Of a stretch of DNA of 64,000 nt, positions 54,245 to 63,825 are shown piece by piece. Under the pieces are notes generated by a model. The model was not told the origin of the DNA. It did no database searches and was given only the letters and a program-made list of their open reading frames with translations. Origin of the DNA: Prorocentrum cordatum (taxonomy: Eukaryota; Sar; Dinophyceae; Prorocentrales; Prorocentraceae); assembly GCA_963575745.1 (NCBI GenBank), contig CAUYUJ010018638.1:415001-479000 (forward strand). Direction: 5' to 3'. Both the position numbers and the translations under genes were made by a program. Each line of letters begins with the position of its first letter. Position 1 is the first letter of the stretch.

Positions 54245-54800
54245 GCCCAGAGCGTTTCAAGATAGCCCACGTTGGTCCTCAGACGGCCCAAGAAGCACCC
54301 AAGACGCTCCAGGAAGGAGGGTTCCTTCGAGAGGACCCCGAAAACGCAAAAACAAATGATTTTGCATGGGTTTTCGGACGATTCTGGCGGAACCGCCTTT
54401 TTTAGCTGCCGACCGCCCTGGACGGCTCAAGAGGCCCCAAAATCGCTTCAGAACGGTACAAAAAGCCTCCAAAAGAGGGAGGCCAGCCCCCTATTGGTCC
54501 AAGACGGCCCCAACATGGCCCCAAGAAGGGGCCCAGAGGGGAAACCCGAACAGACGGTTCGAGCTCTCGGCCCCAAGAGGTTCCCAGGAAGCTCCCAGAG
54601 GCCCCCAAGAGCCCCCAAAGGCCCCAAGAGACTCAAAAAGAAGCTCCCCAAACCCCCAACAGGCCTCCAGGAAGCCCCAACAAGACCAGGGAAACCCCAA
54701 GAGGCCCCCAAGGAGTCCCCGAGAAGCTCCCCTGAAGCATCAGAACTGCTCCCCAGAGGCTCCCGAGAGCCCTCCGAAGAGACCCCAAGAAACATCTATG
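54245..54800 (-). repeat. CTTGGGGCC-type repeat, block 4 (complementary orientation)
   Basis: CCCCAAGAGGCCCC and CCCAAGAAGG words, with an island at 54340-54385 (AAACGCAAAAACAAATGAT, TTTTGCATGGGTTTTCGG) like those of the other blocks. ORFs on both strands are repeat-derived. Confidence 0.75.
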
Positions 54801-54834
54801 AGGACTCGAGGGTAGGTGCGAAATCCTCGTCGAC

Positions 54835-55480
54835 CGTGGTTCATTATGAAGGAATGATAAGCCTAGGTTCATTATCTTCAGATGATACCCTGTGGTTTAT
54901 TGTCCTGTGGATGGATCAAGCTGAGCCCTCCCCCCGGCTGAATCACTATCTTTCTGGAATAAGCAACCGAATATTATTATTCCAACATTATGGACCACGT
55001 TTTATTTCAATCCGATCACTACTCTCCAACACCGCCCCGGCTGAATCATTATCATTCCAGAATAATTAACCCGGGGTCAATATTCCGGAAACAATATGAA
55101 CCCAGGTTTATTATCTCCTGCAGATAATGAACCGGGGTCAATATTCCAACATGAAAACCTGGTACGGCACCCGAAGGTTGGGGGGAAACTAAACAAACTA
55201 CTATCATTCCGGAATTACCAAAACCTGGCTCATTATTCCCGGGACATTATGAACCCGGGTCATTATTCCCAGAACATTACCAACCCAGGTTAACATCTTT
55301 TTGGGGTCGGTAGGCCCAGAACATTATAAACCAAACTTTATAATTTCCCGGGGGGGAACATTATGAACCCCAATCAATATTTCTGGAACATGAAAACCCA
55401 GGTTCATAATGTTCCGGGGGAGACATTATGAACCCGGGTCAATAATCCCGGAACGTTATAAACCCAGGTTAATATCTATT
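54835..55480 (+). repeat. CATTATGAACCCGGGT degenerate minisatellite
   Basis: AT-richer repeats of ATTATGAACCCAGGTT, TCCCGGAACATTAT and CAATATTCC at irregular 20-45-bp spacing, including many complementary TTATGAACC and GGTTCATAAT pairs. No coding sense. Confidence 0.75.
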
Positions 55481-56500
55481 TGGGATCCATCCTGGTGGAC
55501 TCCGACCCACAACCCAGGTGCGACTCGAAACTCTGATGGAGCTCTCTTGAGCTATCTGGCGCCCTCTGGCGCAATCTGTCGACTCTCTTCGGCAGGGTGC
55601 GAGCCACATCTCCGGAGATCTCCTCGAGATAGTCCTGCCTGCCCCGCCGTTCCCCATCGGTACGAAAACACCACCATGCAGTCACCGTGGTGCGAAAAGG
55701 GGCCGGAGGAATGAGCGAGGGGATTAAATCAAGGTCACCTCGGCCGGGGGGGTGGTATCCACTGCTCGTGTAGCACTGTGGACCCGCAGTCCGTCTGTTG
55801 CAATTGCGCCGCAGCAGCTTTGGAGCAGATGGCGTTTATAACGGCCTGGGCCCCCTTGACCCGAGGGCTCACTGGTAGTTCCGTCGGGGCCTGTCAAACC
55901 CAACAGCACATAGTAGTCAGCAGAGGTTGGAAAGCGAGATTGCCTATCATCGAAGGAGGGGCGAAATGATTGGGAGGCAACTCCTGGCAGTCTGGCACTC
56001 TGGCATGAGCTGGTCGCAGTAGCAGAAAACCACTGATATTGTGTACATCGTGATTGTCATCGTCACGTCGTTGCGCATCGAAGAAGGGGGAGGTAGCCTT
56101 AAGAGGCAACTCCTAGGATGCCGTCGCCAGACCCAATGAAGGCTATTCAGCCCGATAAAAGGGCCATTGATCTGGAACAGGCCGCATTGAGCCCAGGATG
56201 GCCGGACCAAGCGGGATGAAGCCGGCTCGAGCGGAATTCAGCCAGGTTGGGAGGCCAGTTTTCGACCAGGGATACCCCAGCGCCGCCTCAGAACTTCACC
56301 GCCCAAAAGGCTGCATCCTCGCCTATGGGCGCCCGTCGTCGAGCCCCGATCCGCGGCTGGCCCGCTGCAGACGAGCGGCGCTGGCAGGCCTGCGCATCGA
56401 ATCGCGACGTCGCCTCGGGCCGGAGCGGCAGCGGAGCGCCAACGAGTCGTCCCGAGTCGAAGGTCGATGGGGTCGCCGCGCCTGGCTTCGGCTGGCCCAG
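55481..56500. other. No gene recognised
   Basis: Mixed sequence with frames under about 135 codons on both strands and no conserved motif seen. Confidence 0.4.
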
Positions 56501-56697
56501 GTCGGGAGCGGCCAAGAGGGGGGTGTCCAAGAAGGGGGGGGTGCAAATCATGACCGTCGGCATGTGCGCGGCCCAGCGGGGGGGTCAGGGACGTGATGAA
56601 ATAAGAAGAGGCGCCACGAAATCTGAGGAAAAATCATGGCCCGCGCCATGAAATCCACCCCCCCCTAGTCATCACCCCCCTCTTTTCCGCTCCCGAC
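56501..56697. mobile_element. Family H MITE
   Basis: Ends GTCGGGAGCGGCCAAGAGGG and CCCTCTTTTCCGCTCCCGAC form an inverted repeat of about 26 bp with two mismatches. Inside are GCAAATCATGACC and CATGGCCCGCGCCATG. CAG occurs on both flanks, a possible 3-bp duplication. A second copy runs off the window at 63826. Confidence 0.7.
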
Positions 56698-56784
56698 CAG
56701 GCCGATGCTGGCGAAGCAGGCCGAACCGCGTCGGAGTCGGGGCCCCGGCCGGCGGAGCGGATCGCATCGGCTCGGATCGTAGGC

Positions 56785-56965
56785 TCAGGTCTGGCATGCC
56801 CCCCTACGGGCGGATTCTGGAGGAAACCTGGAAAATAGGTAAAACAAATACTCCAACCATGTTTCCCACTATTACTTTTTTATAAACAAATCGCAAAATC
56901 GTCCCCAGACTGTTTAAACAACTATTTTTGAGTGCTCCTCCTGTAGAGGGGCGTGCCCGACTCAA
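56785..56965. mobile_element. Family A MITE with 8-bp duplication YCGTAGGC
   Basis: Left TCAGGTCTGGCATGCC, right GTGCCCGACTCAA, arms continuing CCCCTACGGGC and CCTGTAGAGGGG. The flanks TCGTAGGC (56777-56784) and CCGTAGGC (56966-56973) differ by one base. Confidence 0.82.
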
Positions 56966-56973
56966 CCGTAGGC

Positions 56974-57950
56974 CTGGTTGGTGGGGAGCGCTGGCTGGCT
57001 CTCGCGTCTCCCCCTCGGGCCGGGGCTGGAAGCCAACGAGGGGAAGGCACGAGAGGTCAGTCGCGCGCCCTGCCGCTGCCACACTCATTTTCTCGGCTGT
57101 CTGGCAGGCTTGGGTGCGTACCCTGTTGCCGAAGGTAGCCCTGGCGGCCCTGGCCCAAGGTCTCCCCAACCAAGATTTCCCAGGAGACCCCCGAGGCCTC
57201 CAAAGCAGCCCGCACGAGGCCTGGTTCCGGAAGGCCTCGGAGCCTCCAACATAGTACGAAAAGCGGGGGACACCTGTGGCCCGAAACGCTTCGAGCAACC
57301 CAGGATCCTTCAGCATCGCATCGGGAGCCGGGTCGAATCGGTCCGTACGTCGTATCGGGCCGCATCGCCGCCGCATCGCAGCCGAATCGGATCGGCCGCA
57401 CCAAGATGTACAACAGCGCGTCCAACCGCATCGGAATGTCGGGACGTCGGAAATCGAATCAAGTCGAGCCGGCAGGAGCCGACACTGAATCGGACCGGCT
57501 GGATCGAAGTGTGCCCTCAACTGCGAGACCTCCGAAGGTTCTCAAAACAAGAGGCGCTCGAGCCGCCTAGAGTCTAGAGCCGATACCGAGTGGAATCGGC
57601 TGGATCGAAATGGGCGTGACCACCCCTGGTGTGGGGGGGGGGGTCCTCCTGGCACCGCAGTGCCCCCGCGCTGGGGCGCGGGGCAATGCCACGCCTGGTG
57701 CTTGCCGTCGCTCGGGCGTCCATTCCCCGTGCAGTTTTCGGTTTCGTGCGTGTTGTTTGGCTCGATGACCCAGGATGTTCCCCGATGGCCCTCGCCGAGG
57801 AGACATGCGCACGCCAGAGCAGGGGAGACCTCCGAAGGTCTCAAGGCAACGAGGCGCCCTTCCAGCATCCTATCCGGGTCTCCCTCCCGCTCGCCAGAGC
57901 GGCCACTCTGGGCGAGCCCCAGTCCCTCTGCCGCCTCCCCCTTTCTCTTA
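56974..57950. other. No gene recognised
   Basis: GC-rich sequence with ATCGGGCCGCATCG-type words at 57320-57480. Frames overlap on both strands. A diverged GCTCGGGCGTCC half of the small fold-back family is near 57700. Confidence 0.4.
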
Positions 57951-57954
57951 GGCA

Positions 57955-58935
57955 AGCTTACTCCTCCTCCTCCTCCTCCGCCTCCTCCTCCTCCTCCTCC
58001 TTCTCACCCTCCTCCTCCTCCTGCTCCGCCTCCTCCTCCTCCTCCTCCTCCTCCTCCTGGTTCTCATCAAAAATCCTGCTCCTCCTCGAGCATCCCGCTC
58101 CTCCTCATCCTCCTCGATCATCCTCCTCCTCCGCCTACTCCTCCTCTTCCTCCTCCTCCTCCTCCTCCTCCTCCCCTCCTCTCCTCCTCCCTCTCCCCCC
58201 TCCTCCCCCTCCCCCCCTCCTCCCCCCCCCTCCTCCTCCTCCTCCCCTCCTCCCCTCCCCTCCTCCTCCTCCTCCTCCTCCTCCTCCGCCTCCTCCGCCT
58301 CCCCCCTCCTCCTCCCTTCCTCCTCCTCCTCCTCCGCCTGCTGCTCCTCCTCCTCCTCCTCTCCGCCACCTCCTCCTCCTCCACCTCCTCCTCCCCCTCC
58401 CTCTCCCCTACCTCTCCTCCTCCTTATCCGGCGCCTCCTCCTCTTCCGCCTCCTCCTCCTCCGCCTCCTCCTACTCCGCCTCCTCCTCCTCCTTCTCCTC
58501 CTCCTCCTCATCATCATCATCCATCTCCTCCTCTTCCCTTTCCTCCTCCTCCTCCTCCTCCTCCTCCTCCTCCCTCCTCCTCCTCTCCTCGTCCCTTTCC
58601 TCCTCCTCCTCCTCCTCCTCATCATCATCCTTCTCCTCCGTCGCTTCCTCCTCCCTCCTCCTCCTCCTCTTCCTCCTCCTCCTCCGTCCTCCTCCTCTCC
58701 GCCTCCTCCTCCTCGTCCTCCTCCTCCGCCTCCTCCTCCTCCTCCTCCTCTCCTCCTCCCTCCTCTCCTCCCCTCCTCCTCTCTCCCCTCCTCCTCCTGC
58801 CTCCCCTCCTCCTCCTCCTCCTCCTCCTCCGCCTCCTACGCCTCCTCCTCCTCCTCCTCCTCCTCCTCCTCCTCCTCCTCCTCCTCCGCCTCCTCCTCCT
58901 CCTCCCCCTCCTCCGCCTCCTCCTCCTCCTCGAGC
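57955..58935 (+). repeat. (TCC)n polypyrimidine tract, about 1 kb
   Basis: CTCCTCCTCC with CCCCTCC, GCC and TCATCATC interruptions. All three frames on each strand stay open for hundreds of codons, giving Pro/Leu/Ser or Arg/Glu/Gly repeats. Confidence 0.97.
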
Positions 58936-59069
58936 CAGCCAGGCCTGTGCGGCGCCAAGCACAGGGCCCCCAGCGCCGCTGCCGCGCAAGCGAGGCAGCG
59001 CGCCAGGGGGCGGGCGCGGCGCTGCGCTGCGCACATGGCTCGCCGCGGGGCAGCCCGCGGGGGCGAGGA

Positions 59070-59229
59070 TTGGGTCGGGCCTGCCCCCCGACAGGCGGAC
59101 TCTGGACGAACAATGACACCCCAACAGTACCCCCAAACATATTCGGGAATCACCACACAAATCGTCCCCTATACCATGTTGAAGCCTATGTTTGAATCTT
59201 CCCCCTGTAGAGGGACAGGCCCGACTTGA
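59070..59229. mobile_element. Family A MITE
   Basis: Left TTGGGTCGGGCCTGCCCC then CCGACAGGCGG; right CCCCCTGTAGAGGGACAGGC then CCGACTTGA. No clean 8-bp duplication is read at its flanks. Confidence 0.78.
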
Positions 59230-59417
59230 GAGGAGAGGGGGGGGTCGGGCGCGCGGCAGGCGGCGGATGGCCAACGCTCGTGTGGGGCGCCCGGGGGAAG
59301 CGGAACGGAACGCCTGGAGGGAGCGCGCAGTACCAGCCGAACGGCCAAGAAGCCCTCGATGTCGTGGGAGACGGGTGGCTCCCGGGCTCCGCGGCCAAAC
59401 TCGCTCTGCCTCCAGGC

Positions 59418-59516
59418 CCTTGCCATCGCTCGGACGTCCAGTCCCCGTTGCATTGATCCAGGATGCTCCTCGCTGGCCCCCGCCGAACAAAACACACACG
59501 TCCGAGCGATGCCAAG
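59418..59516. repeat. Small fold-back, GGCATCGCTCGGACG arms, second copy
   Basis: CCTTGCCATCGCTCGGACG at the left and CGTCCGAGCGATGCCAAGG at the right, loop about 60 bp. Confidence 0.75.
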
Positions 59517-60240
59517 GGGCCGCGGGAGGGGTCGAATCTGCATCGACGCAGCTCTGGCCCAGAAGCCCTCGAAGCCCGAAGGCGAAGGGGTGGGGAGAGG
59601 GGAGGGGGCAACGAGGCGGGGGGGAGGCGGCCACTCATAAGCTGGGGGATCCGTGCTCCTGACACACCCTCTTCGTATTGGCAATATCTCGATGTGGGGC
59701 GTCGAAGCAGATGGGTTCCCCCAACGGGGAGATGAGCCACATCTCCCCCGGGTTGCGGCTAGCCTGGGGACGGGGTGGAGGGGTGGAGGACTAGAGAGAG
59801 GAGGAAGACGAGGAGGGTGAGCATAACGATGATGATGGGGGCGACCGAGACATGAAGATGATGAGGGCAAAGATCGTGACAAAAAGAATGATGATGGCAT
59901 GCCGTGCTGCTGATGATGAATGGTGCGCACAACAGGCGCATCCAAATGAGGCCTCTGGCGCGTCCACTACACCCGCAACAATGTCCACAGCTCCAGGACG
60001 CGCCCAAGACAGCTGAACAGACCTCACAGAAACCCGAGAAACGCCCAAATGGCACTAAGACTGCCCAAAGAGGCTCCAATACAGCCAGGCGCATGAAACA
60101 CATGTCGTAACAACCACTTGGTTCCTGTTTACGGAGCTCCGACATGCAATCTAGCATCGGCTCGCTCCAGGGCCAGACGTGGCAAATCCTGGCTGTCAGA
60201 GCGCACCGAAGCCTCCGGAGGAGAGGAGGGGGGGGGCGCC
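59517..60240. other. No gene recognised
   Basis: A GATGATG-rich patch at 59820-59900 and unique-looking sequence; minus-strand frames here lack motifs. Confidence 0.4.
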
Positions 60241-60445
60241 GAAAGCAAAGAAGATACAACGCCAACAACATAAACTCTTGGCGCTCCGCGCGGATTTCTT
60301 GGATCTGCGCTGCTGACCCCACCCCCCCTGGCGCGCGGAGGGCGCTGGGGGTGGCGCCGGAGGCGCCGCTGGGGAGGGGGCCCAGGCGCGGATCCCAAGA
60401 ACCCGCGCGGAGCGCCAAAGGCTGGTTTATGGTGCGTTTTGGTTC
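60240..60445. repeat. Family D fold-back element, GGCGCTCC sub-type
   Basis: Arms CTCTTGGCGCTCCGCGCGG and CGCGCGGAGCGCCAAAGG, with ACATAAAC and GTTTATGG outside them and a GGCGCCGGAGGCGCC centre. Confidence 0.7.
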
Positions 60446-60451
60446 TTAGGG

Positions 60452-60607
60452 TTCGGTCGGGCATGTCCCCCTACAGGCAGATTTGCGACGAAAAAACACT
60501 CAAACTATATATACATATACACACAAACCAAAACGAATAATCGTGCCCTGACTATTTCTAAAACTATGTTTGAATATTCTTCCTGTAGAGGGACAGGCCC
60601 GCCTTAA
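60452..60607. mobile_element. Family A MITE
   Basis: Left TTCGGTCGGGCATGTCCCC, right GGGACAGGCCCGCCTTAA. The flanks TCTTAGGG (60444-60451) and TCTTAGAT (60608-60615) agree at six of eight positions, in line with a decayed 8-bp duplication. Confidence 0.82.
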
Positions 60608-60614
60608 TCTTAGA

Positions 60615-60827
60615 TTTGGACGCCCGAAATGGGTACCGAAAGAATGGGTCAAATGCCCAACAACAAGTGTTGTCCCAAACCAACAGCGGCCGCTGTTGGG
60701 CGGGCGGCCTCCTGTCTCGAATGGACACAAGCCGCGGCGGCGTGGACAGCGGATCTTGTTCAAAATGAACAAGATCCGCTGTTGGGCATAGTACCCATTC
60801 TTTCAGTACCCATTTCGGGCGTCCAGA
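60615..60827. mobile_element. Family E multi-hairpin element with 5-bp duplication TTAGA
   Basis: A 213-bp element with ends TTTGGACGCCCGAAATGGG and CCCATTTCGGGCGTCCAGA. It contains the perfect 18-bp palindrome CAACAGCGGCCGCTGTTG, the hairpin ACAACAAGTGTTGT and an imperfect GATCTTGTTC/GAACAAGATC hairpin. TTAGA is exactly duplicated at 60610-60614 and 60828-60832. Confidence 0.88.
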
Positions 60828-60859
60828 TTAGAGAGGGGCGGGAGGCCGGCTCCATCGTG

Positions 60860-61945
60860 TACTCCTCCTCCTCCTCCACCTCTTCCTCCTGGTCTTCCTC
60901 CTCCTTTTCCTCCTCCTCCTCCTCCTCCTCCTCCTCCTCCTCCTCCCCCCTCTGCGCTCCTTCTCCCTCCCCCTCCCCCCCCCTCCTCCCTCCCCCTCCC
61001 CCTCTCCTCTCCTCTCTCATCTCTCTCCTCCTCTCTCCTTCCTCTCCTCCTCTCTTCTCTCTCCTCCTCCCTCCTCCTCTCTCCCCCTCCCTCCTCCCTC
61101 CTCCCTCCCCCCTACTCCCTCCTCCCTCTCCCTCTCCTCCGTCCCTCGTCCTCGGCCTCCTCCCTCCCCGCGTCCCTCCTCCTCCTTCCCTCCTCCCTCC
61201 TCCTCCCTCCCTCCCTCCTCCTTCTCCTCTCCTCTCCCTCCCTCCTCCTCCTCCTCCACTCTCCTCCTCCCTCCTCCTCCTCTCCTCTCCCTCCTCCTCC
61301 TCCCCCCCCTCTCTCCTCTCCTCCTCCCTCTCCTCCTCCTCCTCCTCCTCCTTCTCCTCCTCTCCCTCCTCCTCCTCCTCTCCTCCTGGCCTCTCTCCTC
61401 TCCCTCCTCCCTCCTCCTCCTCCTCCTCCTCCTCCTCCTCCTCCTCTTCCTCCTCCCTCTCCTCCTCTCCTCCTCCTCCTACTCTCCTCCCCCCTCTCTC
61501 CCCCTCCTCCCTCCTCCCTCCTCCTCCCCTCCCCTCCTCTCTCCCTCTCCCATCCCCTCCCCTTCCCCCTCCCTCTCCCTCCTCCTCTCCCTCCTCCCCC
61601 TCCCTTCCTCCTCTCCCTCTCCCTCCTCCTTCCTCCCTCCTCTCCCCTCCTCCCTCCTCCCTCCCTCCCTCCCCCTCCTCCTTCTCCTCCTCTCTCCCTC
61701 CCTCCCTCTCCTCCTCCCATCTCTCCTTCCTCCTTCCTCCTCCTCCTCCTCCTCCTCTCCTCTCCCTCCTCTCTCCTCTCCTCCATCCTCTCCTCCTCCT
61801 CCTCCTCCTCCTGTCTCATCCTCCTCCTCCTCCTCCTCCTCCATCCTCATCCTCGTCCTCCCTCCTCCCTCCTCCCTCCCCATCTCCTCCCTCCTCCTCC
61901 TCCTCTCTCCCTCATCATCTCCTCCTCCTCCTTTCTCCTCTCCTC
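60860..61945 (+). repeat. (TCC)n / CTCCCTCC polypyrimidine tract, about 1.1 kb
   Basis: Nearly free of purines on this strand over about 1.1 kb, with CTCTCCTC and CCCTCC variants. Long translations on either strand are rejected. Similar tract at 62088-62270. Confidence 0.97.
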
Positions 61946-62087
61946 CTGGGGCGGCGCGGGCGGCCGGGCCGGGCCTCCTGGGCCGCCCACTCTTGGAGCC
62001 AGCGCCATGCGTCCGGGCGCGGCCAGCGCCGGGGGTGCGGCCCCTCGGCCTGGCGAGGCCCGGGCACGATGCGCTCGCGCGGGAGGG

Positions 62088-62270
62088 GGTCCTCCTCCTC
62101 CTCCTCCTCCTCCTCCTCCTCCTCCCTCCTCCTCCTCCTCCTCCTCCTCCTCTCTCTCCTTCTCTCCTCCTTTCGTCCTCCTCCTTTTCGTCCTCCTCCT
62201 TTTCGTCCTCGTCCCTCCTCCTCCTCCTCCTCCTCCTTTTCGTCCTCCTCCTCCTCTTCGTCCCCCACTT
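62088..62270 (+). repeat. (TCC)n tract with TTTTCGTCCTCC repeats
   Basis: CTCCTCCTCC followed by four TTTTCGTC (or TTTCGTC) units spaced at multiples of 3. Confidence 0.93.
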
Positions 62271-62326
62271 CCTTCCCCCTCCAACTTGAGGTGGTGGTGG
62301 TGGTGGAAAACGAACCCATCAGGAGG

Positions 62327-63262
62327 GGTCTGGAAGGGTAGGCAAGCGCGCTGCACGATTCGCAAAGAGACTACTCGCAAACGGCTCGGATCTGGGACGC
62401 ACAGAGACATACTAATACTATATGTCCCCCTTGGAGGCGCGCGTCCGACCCGAACATATAGTATGCCCATCCTGTAGTATATCCTTTCCCGAGCGGTGTG
62501 GCCAGAAAGCGCCCGGCGCGACACATATACTACAAGCCTTCTCGGTGCGCGCGTCGCCTCTGGGGGCGACACACATATAGTGTAAGTATGTTGGTGTGTC
62601 GCCGACACGGTGCGCTCGCGCGGGGGGGGGGGTCTGAAGGGTAGGCAAGCGCGCTCCTCTATTCGCAAAGAGACTACTCGCAAACGGCTCGGATCTGGGA
62701 CGCACAGAGACATACTAATACTATATGTCCCCCTTGGAGGCGCGCGTCCGACCCGAACATATAGTATGCCCATCCTGTAGTATATCCTTTCCCGAGCGGT
62801 GTGGCCAGAAAGCGCCCGGCGCGACACATATACTACAAGTCTTCTCGGTGCGCGCGTCGCCTCTGGGGGCGACACACATATAGTATAAGTATGTTGGGGT
62901 GTCGCCGACACGGTGCGCTCGCGCGGGGGGGGGGTCTGGAAGGGTAGGCAAGCGCGCTCCTCTATTCGCAAAGAGACTATTCGCAAACGGCTTGGATCTG
63001 GGACGCAGAGAGAATATGTCCCCCTTGGAGGCGCGCGTCGGAACCGAACATATAGTATGCCCATCCTGTAGTATATCTTTCCCGAGCGGTGTGGCCAGAA
63101 AGCGCCCGGCGCGACACATATACTATAAGATTTCTCGGTGCGCGCGTTGCCTCTGGGGGGGCGACGCACATACAGTATAAGTATGTTGTGGTGTCGCCGA
63201 CACGGTGCGCTCGCGCGGGGGGGGCCTGGAAGGGTAGGCAAGCGCGCTCCACTACTCGCAAA
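62327..63262 (+). repeat. Tandem array, three 290-303-bp units plus a partial
   Basis: GGCAAGCGCGC recurs at 62341, 62644, 62947 and 63237 (periods 303, 303, 290). Each unit carries ACTATATGTCCCCC, GAACATATAGTATGCC and ACACATATACTA, which are mutually complementary and could fold. The third unit lacks a GACATACTAATACTATAT-type stretch, which explains its shorter length. A diverged single copy is at 46436-46580. No ORF is conserved among units in a way that suggests coding. Confidence 0.92.
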
Positions 63263-63333
63263 CGGCTTGGATCCGCCGCCAGGGATGTACGATCCGTGAC
63301 ATAGAGAAAGACATGTGTATGACGTTGCTAGTA

Positions 63334-63526
63334 TTATGTCGGGCGTGTCCCCCTACAGGGGGATTCTCGACGAAAAATAAAAAATACCCCACGCGTACCC
63401 CAAAAAGGTCAAACAATACTCAAAAAATAGTCCCCAGACTATGCTTTGACTACTTTTTGACTATTTTGGGGGTATGTTTTATTTTTCGTCGAACATCCCC
63501 CCTGCAGGGGGACAGGCCCGACTTAA
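63334..63526. mobile_element. Family A MITE, best-preserved full hairpin
   Basis: Ends TTATGTCGGGCGTGTCCCC and GGGACAGGCCCGACTTAA. The arms stay complementary for about 50 bp through CGACGAAAAATAAAA and TTTATTTTTCGTCG. The flanks TGCTAGTA (63326-63333) and TGCCAGCA (63527-63534) differ by two transitions, a likely 8-bp duplication. Confidence 0.87.
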
Positions 63527-63825
63527 TGCCAGCAGTGGAACGCGCTTGGTGAGAGGGGGGGGGAGGCGGAGTGGGGGCGACGTGGAGAAGCGAGGGGGGC
63601 GAGAGGGGCCTGGAGGGCCAGGGCGCCTGCGAAGGCGCGATGCTCGCTCGCAACTGCCCGGCGGGTGCCGCTCGCTCGGATACGGCAGCTGGGGCCGTGG
63701 AGGAGGGCGAGGATGAGGAGCCCATTTTTCTTGATCTGCAGGGCGAGAGCGAACCTCTTCCGCTGAAACCTGAGCGGGACGCGCACGGCTTGAATTGGCA
63801 ACGAGAAAGGGCCGAAGGAGGCGGG

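Noticed and set aside
57629-59195. Open frames of about 500 codons on the plus strand, and long minus-strand frames
   Set aside because: They are translations of the (TCC)n tract (Pro/Leu/Ser, or Arg/Glu/Gly on the other strand) and are open in several frames at once.
60629-62341. A 570-codon frame
   Set aside because: It begins in a family E repeat and runs through the 1.1-kb polypyrimidine tract; composition is Ser/Pro only.
8318-63262. Tandem arrays considered as CRISPR
   Set aside because: Units are contiguous without unique spacers of constant length, and the DNA is eukaryotic in character.
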